Assembly: GCA_050249235.1 (NCBI GenBank)
Contig: JBFWQW010000139.1
Span: forward strand, 1-6,172
Direction: 5' to 3'
DNA length: 6,172 bases
Source of the DNA: JAEKLB01 sp050249235
GTDB taxonomy: Bacteria; Actinomycetota; Acidimicrobiia; Acidimicrobiales; CADCSY01
A program made the position numbers and the translations under genes. Shown in pieces: positions 1 through 5,890 of the stretch (position 1 is its first letter; each line of letters begins with the position of its first letter). The notes below the pieces were generated by a model, which saw nothing but the letters and a program-made list of their open reading frames with translations, had not been told where the DNA came from and made no database searches.

Positions 1-308
1 TCGAGACGGATCGGCACGACGACCACCCCCTCGCCGTCCGCGATCGGCGGCACCACCACCGTCTGCTCGGTGACGCCGTCGGCCACGATCCGGAGCTGGG
101 TGGGAACCGAGTGGTCGCCGTCGGCGACCACGGCCAGGTCGAGGCGGTCGAGCGTGCGGGGCTCGTCGAGGTCGAGCTCCAGCCAGCTCCCGAGCTGGTC
201 GCCGAAGTGGTTGGTCCAGGCCGTGGCCGGGTCGCCGTCGAGGGCGGAGGAGGCCCTGGCCCCGAGCAGGCCGGGGAGGCGGCCCGACGACCGGGCCGCC
301 GTCACGCC
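1..308 (-). other. Second discoidin/CBM-like module of the AftD-like protein (partial)
   Basis: Residues from about 1015 to the window edge read as an F5/8 type C (discoidin)-like beta-sandwich. SSALDGDPATAWTNHF is followed by GSWLELDLDEPRTLDRLDL, the usual order of an exposed DGD..T.W motif, then a GxWLxLDL strand, then a 'P..LDRL' strand. Such modules often bind carbohydrate. The module continues off the left edge. Boundaries are by eye. Confidence 0.6.
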
Positions 309-3300
309 GGGGACGGGCGTCCCGAGCAGGGCGTCGACGCGGTCGTCGGCGGTCGCGGCCGCCACCCGGGCCTGGCCCCCGAGCCCGAACGTGCGAGCCG
401 TGGGCAGGTGGAACGACCTCGCCACGGCCGTCTCCTGGTCGCGGGCGAACGGTTCGGCCGGATCGGCCCGGAGGCGGGCCAAGAGGACGGTGAGGGGGTG
501 GTCGAGGGAGCCCGGGCCGGCCGCCGACAGCAGGTCGGTGGGCAGGTGCACGACCTCGTCGACCCGCAGGCCGGCCACGCCGATCTCGACCAGGCCCACG
601 CCGTTCTGGTCGTCGTATCGAGGCTGGCGACCGACGTTGTCGCCCTCGATGACGAGCTCGACGGTGGTGAAGGTGCGGGCCCCGCCGAGGTCGAGGCGCT
701 GGCCGCCGGCTTCGAACGAGGGGGCGCCGAGATCGAACGTGGCGACCTCGCGGCCGTCGAGTCGCACGCCGAGCCGGGTGATGACCCGATGGCCGAGCCG
801 GGCCTGCTGGACGTCGACGTGGTCGGTGGTGACGGGGCTGTCCGCCTCGACCAGGATCCGGTGGCCGCCGACCGGCCCGAGGCTGCCCACCGCCCAGGAG
901 GTGGACGGGTCGCCGTCGAGGGCCTGCGAGGGACGGTCGCCGGGTGTGTAGGTGACCGGGTTGCCGTAGGCGGTGGCCTCCACCCTGGCCACGCCCCGTT
1001 GCTCGACCGTGGTGAAGGCGTCGGGCCCGGCGTCGGGGAAGACGGGGAGCCGGTTGTCGGACGGGTCCCTGCGCAGGGGGGTCTCGTCGATCCGCTCCGT
1101 GTAGCCGTCGTTGTCGCGCACCGTGCCCCAGCGCATGGCCCGCTTGCGGTTGGTGTCGGTGAGCACCAGGGCGGCCCCGGCGGCGAGGGCCTGGCGCCGG
1201 ACGTCGTCGCGCCCGGCCAGGCCGGCCGAGTAGAGCAGCGCCCCCTCGCCGTCGAGCAGCCCGGCGGCGGCCGCCTCCACCACGCCCTCGCCGTCGCCGG
1301 CCAGGATCGTCGGGGCCGTGGCCGAGCGGGCCCGCACGATCGGGAGCGGATCGGTGAGCGGCACCATCTGGACGGGCGAGGGGTCCGGGACGTCACGGGT
1401 GCCGAGGTGGATCTCGTCGTGCATCGGGAGCCGGCTCGACGCCTCGTTCGGCGCGGGCGCGCCGAAGCCCCAGGGCCGCTCGAGGCCGGCCGGCACGGCC
1501 GTGAGGAGCCGCCAGACCTGCCGGGGCCGGGTGATCCGGTAGCGCTCGTACTCGAGGTCCGACCGCACGAGGAGGTCGCCGACCCCCATGAGGCGGGCGA
1601 CGGGGACGACCGAGGCCGGGTCGAGCACGCCCTCCTGGAGCCGGCGGTCGAGGGCGATCAGGAGGTCGGCCGACGGCTCGGAGCCGAAGGGGATGAGCTC
1701 GCGGGCCACCACCGGGCGGTCGATCAGCCCCGGGGTGACCGGGTCGACGGTGTTGCCCCAGCGGTAGGTGGCGAAGTCGCTGCCCGGCAGCTCGAGCACC
1801 CGGGTGCTCGACGCGGCCGTGCCGGCCCGCTCGAGGGCGCTGGCGGCCAGGCGCCAGTGCTCGGGCAGGTCCTCCGGGCGGCGCAGGTTGTCGCCCACGA
1901 ACCCGCCGGTCCACAGCGGGGGGTTGGCCAGCACGGCCAGGGCGACCACGGCCAGCGCCGCCAGCCGGCCAGAACGGGGGAGCCGGGCGGCGAGGGCGGC
2001 CAGGCCGGCGCCCACCGCCAGCGCGATGCCGAGGCACACCAGCGGGACGACCCGGGCGGTGCTGCGCAGCGCCAGGCCGACGGTCGACGAGGTGGCCACC
2101 GCCTTGAAGGCGCTCCCGAGCGGCGACGGGTCGCGGTACGGGTAGGCGCCCACGGCGACGACCGTCCCGACGAGCAGGAGCCCGGCGCAGTAGGCCCGGT
2201 AGCGCCACCTCGTGCCGACGATGGCGAGCACCGCCAGCACCGGAGCGACGAAGCCGAGCGCGATCACGAGGGGCGACTCGGTGAACGTCCGGCCTGGCTC
2301 GATCCAGGGGCCGAGCTTGTCGGTGCCGTAGAAGAACCAGTAGCCGAGGCCCCGCAGCACCTCGGAGGCCAGCGAGCTCCGGGCCACCGTCTCGACGGTC
2401 TCGGTGTACGAGAGCACGTCGAGCCCCCAGCCGCGTTGCACGGCGAGCCCGGCGATCCACCACAGCGAGACGCCGATGCTGAGGGCGCCGATGCGCAGCA
2501 CGGCCCGCAGGGCGGCCGCCGGCCGGACCTCGCCGTGGACCCACACGGCGAAGACCACCCACAGCAGCGGGCCCAGCCCCACCAGCACCAGCGAGGTGGC
2601 GTTGGTGCCCCCGATGGTGGCCACCACCAGGGCGAAGAGCGCCGGGTGGCGCCAGGAGCCGGTGCGCAACGAGCGGTGGGTGAGGGCCAGCAGCCAGGGC
2701 AACCCGGCCCAGGGGAGCAGCAGGACCGAGATGCGGGCGGCGTAGTCGAGGACGTAGGGCGAGAAGGCGTAGAGGGCGGCGGCGGCCAGCGCCGCGGCCG
2801 GCTGGCGCCGTCCCCAGCCGAGGACCCGCACCAGGTGGAGCACCCCGGCCCCGGCCAGGAGCAGGAGGGTGCCCATCCAGACCCGCTGGGCCGCCCACAT
2901 CGGCGCCCCCACCCGCTCGGCGACCCAGAACCAGGGCCCCATCGGCCACAGGTAGCCGATGTTCTGGTGGGTGACCGTGCCCATGGCCACGTTGGGGTCC
3001 CACAGCGACCAGGCCCGCGAGAGCAGCCGCCCCGGGTCGAGGTAGAGGTAGGCCTTGGTGTCGGCGGCCACCCACCCCGGGGCGGTCGTCAGCATGCAGG
3101 TGAAGCTGATCGCCGCCAGGAGCAGGTGCTGGGTCAGCGCCCACCGCCGGGCCGGATCGAGGTCCCGCCCGATGTCGAGGTCGCGCTCGTCGTCGAGGTC
3201 GCGGTCGAGATCGGTGCGTCCGTCGGCGGGCGTGCCGGGGCCGCCGGGGCCACCGGTCCGCGCCGGCGGCTCGGCGTCGGCTCCGGCCGGTGCCGCCCTC

Positions 3301-3350
3301 GGCGCCCGCCTCCCGATCCTCATCGCCGCCCCGTCATCGCGCCCCGTCAT
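1..3350 (-). CDS. AftD-like alpha-(1->3)-arabinofuranosyltransferase family protein (DUF3367), 3' end outside window
   Basis: The frame is open from ATG 3350 to the left edge, giving 1,116 codons with no stop. After a roughly 70-residue hydrophilic N-terminus come about 11 membrane segments (residues 71-480). The first is followed by ADTKAYLYLDP (D97) and later HQNIGYLWPMGP, which match the first outer loop of AftD-type GT-C enzymes; D97 is the likely catalytic acid by analogy. A soluble part follows, with family-like stretches ELPGSDFATYRWGNTVDP (520-537), DRPVVARELIPFGS and ARSFHLPTARTFGLGG (977-992). Two discoidin/CBM-like motifs, ALDGDPSTSW (810-819) and ALDGDPATAW (1036-1045), are present. 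Mycobacterial AftD is about 1,400 residues, so perhaps the last 300 lie outside. AftD transfers arabinofuranose from decaprenyl-phosphoarabinose to arabinan at the outer face; the same role here is inferred from family. The in-frame stop at 3365-3363 means ATG 3350, preceded by GGGGG at 6 nt, is the earliest start; ATG 3323 is the alternative. Family call is firm; true aftD orthology is not shown. Confidence 0.88.
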   Translation of the reverse strand, partial: MTGRDDGAAMRIGRRAPRAAPAGADAEPPARTGGPGGPGTPADGRTDLDRDLDDERDLDIGRDLDPARRWALTQHLLLAAISFTCMLTTAPGWVAADTKAYLYLDPGRLLSRAWSLWDPNVAMGTVTHQNIGYLWPMGPWFWVAERVGAPMWAAQRVWMGTLLLLAGAGVLHLVRVLGWGRRQPAAALAAAALYAFSPYVLDYAARISVLLLPWAGLPWLLALTHRSLRTGSWRHPALFALVVATIGGTNATSLVLVGLGPLLWVVFAVWVHGEVRPAAALRAVLRIGALSIGVSLWWIAGLAVQRGWGLDVLSYTETVETVARSSLASEVLRGLGYWFFYGTDKLGPWIEPGRTFTESPLVIALGFVAPVLAVLAIVGTRWRYRAYCAGLLLVGTVVAVGAYPYRDPSPLGSAFKAVATSSTVGLALRSTARVVPLVCLGIALAVGAGLAALAARLPRSGRLAALAVVALAVLANPPLWTGGFVGDNLRRPEDLPEHWRLAASALERAGTAASSTRVLELPGSDFATYRWGNTVDPVTPGLIDRPVVARELIPFGSEPSADLLIALDRRLQEGVLDPASVVPVARLMGVGDLLVRSDLEYERYRITRPRQVWRLLTAVPAGLERPWGFGAPAPNEASSRLPMHDEIHLGTRDVPDPSPVQMVPLTDPLPIVRARSATAPTILAGDGEGVVEAAAAGLLDGEGALLYSAGLAGRDDVRRQALAAGAALVLTDTNRKRAMRWGTVRDNDGYTERIDETPLRRDPSDNRLPVFPDAGPDAFTTVEQRGVARVEATAYGNPVTYTPGDRPSQALDGDPSTSWAVGSLGPVGGHRILVEADSPVTTDHVDVQQARLGHRVITRLGVRLDGREVATFDLGAPSFEAGGQRLDLGGARTFTTVELVIEGDNVGRQPRYDDQNGVGLVEIGVAGLRVDEVVHLPTDLLSAAGPGSLDHPLTVLLARLRADPAEPFARDQETAVARSFHLPTARTFGLGGQARVAAATADDRVDALLGTPVPGVTAARSSGRLPGLLGARASSALDGDPATAWTNHFGDQLGSWLELDLDEPRTLDRLDLAVVADGDHSVPTQLRIVADGVTEQTVVVPPIADGEGVVVVPIRL
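561..995 (-). other. First discoidin/CBM-like module of the AftD-like protein
   Basis: Residues about 786-930 contain ARVEATAYGNPVTY, then ALDGDPSTSWAVGSLG, then alternating hydrophobic strands (HRILVEAD, ITRLGVRLDG, FTTVELVIEG) ending in VGLVEIGVAGLRVDEVV. This layout resembles F5/8 type C-like carbohydrate-binding modules and ends in the 'GLVEIGV.GL.V.E' strand seen in DUF3367-type proteins. A glycan-binding role is inferred. Boundaries are approximate. Confidence 0.55.
3156..3212 (-). repeat. Low-complexity Asp/Arg/Leu repeat in the N-terminus of the AftD-like protein
   Basis: Residues 47-65 read as repeated R-D-L-D units (DLDRDLDDERDLDIGRDLD) just before the first membrane segment. At DNA level this is a degenerate tandem repeat of GTCGAGGTCGCG-like units on the plus strand. 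The segment is charged and probably disordered on the cytosolic side. No function is assigned; copy number could vary by replication slippage. Confidence 0.6.
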
Positions 3351-3369
3351 CGCGAACCCCCGTCATCGC
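3329..3369 (-). repeat. Three copies of GCGATGACGGGG across the GT4 stop / AftD-like start
   Basis: The 12-mer GCGATGACGGGG (minus strand) occurs exactly at 3369-3358, 3353-3342 and 3340-3329. Each copy contains ATGA (an ATG overlapping a TGA) followed by a G-run that could act as a ribosome binding site for the ATG of the next copy. The ATG of copy 1 (3366) overlaps the GT4 stop and encodes only 10 residues; copy 2 (3350) opens the AftD-like gene; copy 3 (3337) encodes 5 residues and its TGA overlaps ATG 3323, an in-frame later start of the AftD-like gene. This suggests translational coupling or reinitiation at the junction. Confidence 0.8.
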
Positions 3370-4631
3370 CGGCGGCGGGCGGCGTCGGCGAGCACCCGGA
3401 ACGTGCCCAGGGCGGTGGCCTCCCACGTGAACCGGCGGGCCCGTTCGAGGGCGGCCCGGCCCAGCCCGGCGCGGAGGCTGCCGTCGGCGAGCACCCGATC
3501 GAGGGCGGGGCCGAGCTGGCCGGGCGGGGCCAGCAGGCCGGTCTCGCCGTCGACCACGGCGTCGGCGTAGCCGCCGATCCGGTTCACCACCGCCGGCGTG
3601 CCGCAGGCGGCCGCCTCCGTGATCGTCATGCCCCAACCCTCCCGGACCGACGAGCCGGTGAGCACCCACGCCCGGCGGTAGAGGTCGAGCACCTCGGCGT
3701 CGTCCAGGCGGCCGGGCAGGCGGATCCACCCGCCGGCGCCGGCCGCCGAGATCCGGGCTTCGAGGGCGGGGCGCTCGTAGCCCTCGCCCACGATCACCGC
3801 CTCCAACCCGGGATGGGCGGCCTTCAGCGGCACCAGGGCGTCGACCAGGGCGTCGAACCGCTTCACCGGGACGAGGCGCCCCACCGCGACCACCAGGGGG
3901 TGGGGCGACCGCTCGCCGCCGGGCGAGAAGCGAGGATCGATGCCCGGGGCCACGACGTGGACGTCGGCGGCCCGGAGCCCGAGATCGTCGACCAGCTCCC
4001 GCCGGGACGACTCGGCCAGGGTCACCACGGGCGTGCGGCGGTACAGCGGTGGCGCGAGGCGGCGTTCGACGAGCTTGCCGGCGGCGGCGAGGGGCCGGGG
4101 GAGCACCATGTCCCACATCTCGTCGTGGACGTGGTGCAGCCACACCACCCGGGGTCCCCGGGCCCACAGCGGGGAGAGGAAGGGCATGCCGTTCCAGATC
4201 TCCACCAGGGCGTCCCGGGGGCCGTGGCGACCGGCCAGCTCGGCGAGGGGGGCCCGGGGGAAGACGAGGTGGCGGCCGGCCCGCCTGATCACCCGGTAGC
4301 CGTCCCGGGTCACCTCGGCCGGCCCGCCCGAGGCGTGGGAGGTCCGCATCGTCACCTCGATGCCGGCTCCGGCCCAGATGCGGGCGATGGTGGACGCGTG
4401 CACCTCCGACCCACCCGCCTCCGGGTCGTCGAGGTCGCGCCACGCGAGCAGGTGGACCCGCCGCACCCCGGCGCCGGCGGCCAAGGCGGCGATGTCGCCC
4501 GGCTCCTCGCCGGCGGGCCCGGCGCCGCGCCCGGCCCCCGCCGCCGGCGACGGACGCGGCCGGCTGCGGTCGGGGACGGGGCCCGGGACCGCGTCCGGGA
4601 CCGCAGCCGGGTCCGGGTCCGGGATGGGCAT
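3363..4631 (-). CDS. GT4 family (GT-B fold) glycosyltransferase
   Basis: This 422-residue protein is a cytosolic retaining glycosyltransferase that would use a nucleotide-sugar donor. The N-terminal Rossmann half opens at VRRVHLLAWRDLDDPEAGGS (56-75), where GGSEVH is the glycine-rich acceptor-side loop typical of GT4 enzymes. The C-terminal donor half has VAVGRLVPVKRFD (248-260), with R252 and K257 placed to contact the donor phosphates, and EGWGMTITEAAACGTP (331-346), the EX7E motif (E331, E339). GYADAVVDGETGLL follows, as usual in the family. No signal peptide or membrane segment is seen. The first 50 residues are Pro/Asp/Ala-rich and not part of the fold. I chose ATG 4631; GTG 4646, in frame, overlaps the upstream TAG by one base (TAGTG) and is nearly as likely. 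Neither has a clear ribosome binding site. Sugar and acceptor cannot be told. The context points to an early, inner-face step in envelope glycan synthesis. Confidence 0.9.
   Translation of the reverse strand: MPIPDPDPAAVPDAVPGPVPDRSRPRPSPAAGAGRGAGPAGEEPGDIAALAAGAGVRRVHLLAWRDLDDPEAGGSEVHASTIARIWAGAGIEVTMRTSHASGGPAEVTRDGYRVIRRAGRHLVFPRAPLAELAGRHGPRDALVEIWNGMPFLSPLWARGPRVVWLHHVHDEMWDMVLPRPLAAAGKLVERRLAPPLYRRTPVVTLAESSRRELVDDLGLRAADVHVVAPGIDPRFSPGGERSPHPLVVAVGRLVPVKRFDALVDALVPLKAAHPGLEAVIVGEGYERPALEARISAAGAGGWIRLPGRLDDAEVLDLYRRAWVLTGSSVREGWGMTITEAAACGTPAVVNRIGGYADAVVDGETGLLAPPGQLGPALDRVLADGSLRAGLGRAALERARRFTWEATALGTFRVLADAARRRR
4581..4625 (-). repeat. GGGTCC/GGGACC-type degenerate tandem repeat in the GT4 N-terminus
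   Basis: The plus strand reads a run of CCGGGACCG and CCGGGTCCG-like units here, encoding the Pro/Asp/Val-rich PIPDPDPAAVPDAVPGPVP stretch at GT4 residues 2-20. It is low complexity and outside the catalytic fold. It may instead mean that the native start lies further downstream, for example GTG 4466 (Val56), though no good ribosome binding site is visible there. Confidence 0.5.
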
Positions 4632-4645
4632 GGCCGGCGCGGACA

Positions 4646-5878
4646 CTATCGCCGGGCCCCGGCGCCGCCCGGGAGCAGGCGGTCGAAGCCGACCGCGGCC
4701 AGGGCCAGCAGCGGCACCTCGGCCGCCACCCGGAACCGGATCGAGCCGTAGACGGCAGCGGTGACGGCCACGACCATGACGACGGGCGCCAGCAGCGGCC
4801 AGAGCGCGGCCCCCCGCCGGCAGAGGGCGACGCCGCCCGCGACCGCGACCGGGACCAGTGCCCAGTAGGCCCAGAGCCCGACCAGCCCCCAGCCGTAGTC
4901 GCGCCCTTCGTACGAGCCGAAGCGGACGTTGAGGAAGGGACGGAACACCCCGGCTGCCGCGCCGACCCGGGCGGCGGCGACCTTCGGCAGCTCCCCGAGG
5001 TGGTCGCCGATGTACTCGATGCCGCGCTCCCGCCAGAACGTGCCCCGCTCGGCCTCGTTGCCCGTCGGCTCGCCCCGGTAGCAGTTCGGCGTCCAGTAGC
5101 CGAGGAGCGGCCCGCCATAGGTGTCCGGGCAGTTGGCGACGGCGAGCACCTCCTCGGAATTGATCGACACGAGCACGGCCTCGCCGAAGCGAGCCGAGTT
5201 CCACAGCGACCACGGCACGAGGAGCAAGCCCAGCACCGCGGCGGCGACGGCCGCCGCCCGCCAGTTCCGGCTCCCGGGACGGAGCAGTGCCGGCCCGAGC
5301 AGCAGGGGCACGAGGGCCAGAGCCTCGCCCCGGGTCAGGGCGGCGGCACCGATGGCGGCGGCGAGGAGGGCGCCGTTGCGCACGGTCGGGGCCGCCCAGG
5401 TGGCCAGGCCGGCCAGCAGGGCGGCCGCGATCAGGAGGAGGTAGAGGCTCTCCGACATGACGATCGTGTCGTGGAGCCACAGGTTCGGGTAGGCGGCGGC
5501 CAGCCCGGCGGCGAGCAGACCGGCCCGGTCACCGGCCAGCCGCCGGGCGAGGAGGCCGACGAGTACCACGGTGGCGGCACCGAGCAGGCACGAGAGGTAG
5601 GCGTGGGCGGCGAAGCTGTCGAGGCCGACCAGCGACCCGGCGGTGAGCACCACGACGTAGAGCGGGGGGTGGATGGCGCTGTCCTCGAGGATCCCTTCGA
5701 AGGCGTAGCGGAACGGGTTCTGGAACCAGTGCCCGTCGGCCAGCAGGTTGGCCTGGCCGTGGAAGTAGAAGTTGTCGCCGAGGGGATCGGTCGGGAGGAA
5801 GGCATGGGTGGCGACCACCCGCACGGCGAGCCCGATGCCGGCGACGGCCAGGAGGGCCACGAGGAAGCGGCGGCTCAC
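4646..5878 (-). CDS. PMT/ArnT-like GT-C membrane glycosyltransferase (GT39/GT83-type)
   Basis: This 410-residue, about 10-helix membrane protein resembles the PMT_2/ArnT families, which move a sugar from a polyprenyl-phosphate donor to an acceptor at the outer membrane face. Helix 1 (5-26) is followed by a loop TDPLGDNFYFHGQANLL in which D31 or D35 is the likely catalytic Asp of the GT-C fold. HPPLYVVVL (70-78), MSESLYLLLIA (141-151) and LTRGEAL (181-187) are family-like landmarks. A large non-membrane loop (about 227-325) has two cysteines, C250 and C266, that could form a disulfide outside the cell. The end, YGSIRFRVAAEVPLLALAA (377-395), is the typical 'R-aromatic-R' near the last helix. 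The GTG start overlaps the upstream stop (GTGA) and has a GGGGGG run 5 nt before it. The length is shorter than ArnT (about 550), but common for bacterial PMT_2 proteins. Exact donor and acceptor are unknown. Confidence 0.8.
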   Translation of the reverse strand: MSRRFLVALLAVAGIGLAVRVVATHAFLPTDPLGDNFYFHGQANLLADGHWFQNPFRYAFEGILEDSAIHPPLYVVVLTAGSLVGLDSFAAHAYLSCLLGAATVVLVGLLARRLAGDRAGLLAAGLAAAYPNLWLHDTIVMSESLYLLLIAAALLAGLATWAAPTVRNGALLAAAIGAAALTRGEALALVPLLLGPALLRPGSRNWRAAAVAAAVLGLLLVPWSLWNSARFGEAVLVSINSEEVLAVANCPDTYGGPLLGYWTPNCYRGEPTGNEAERGTFWRERGIEYIGDHLGELPKVAAARVGAAAGVFRPFLNVRFGSYEGRDYGWGLVGLWAYWALVPVAVAGGVALCRRGAALWPLLAPVVMVVAVTAAVYGSIRFRVAAEVPLLALAAVGFDRLLPGGAGARR

Positions 5879-5890
5879 GCCCGCCCCCCG
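5875..5890 (-). promoter_or_regulatory. GTGA stop/start overlap with G-run ribosome binding site
   Basis: The upstream TGA (5877-5875) overlaps the GTG start (5878-5876) of the GT-C enzyme by 4 nt in the pattern GTGA, with GGGGGG at 5889-5884, 5 nt before the start. This supports translational coupling of the two membrane genes and decides the start of the downstream gene. Confidence 0.65.

Noticed and set aside
70..951. Plus-strand open frame of 293 codons
   Set aside because: The product is Ser/Arg/Pro/Thr-rich, typical of an off-frame reading of GC-rich coding DNA, and it lies opposite the AftD-like gene.
302..3144. Two minus-strand open frames (302-1396 and 1393-3144)
   Set aside because: Both are off-frame readings inside the AftD-like gene. 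The frame used here reads through both regions with membrane segments and family motifs, while these two give Arg/Pro/Ser- or Gly/Arg/Pro-rich products.
3320..3369. Terminator or promoter between the GT4 and AftD-like genes
   Set aside because: Only 12 nt separate the stop and start, there is no hairpin with a T-run, and the GC-rich repeat has no -10 or -35 like elements.
111..4751. Plus-strand open frame of 1,546 codons
   Set aside because: It is antisense and codon-aligned to two genes with clear family motifs. Its product is low-complexity Gly/Arg/His/Pro/Glu-rich with no recognisable domain.
3334..5118. Minus-strand open frame of 594 codons ending after the GT4 stop
   Set aside because: It is an off-frame shadow of the GT4 and PMT/ArnT-like genes, rich in Arg/Gly/Pro, and lacks motifs. 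Only its last 10 codons, from ATG 3366, are of interest as a possible coupling peptide.
4632..5480. Extension of the GT4 frame up to 5480 (705 codons)
   Set aside because: The extra part overlaps the PMT/ArnT-like gene out of frame and is Arg/Gly/Pro-rich. The GT4 fold starts after 4631.
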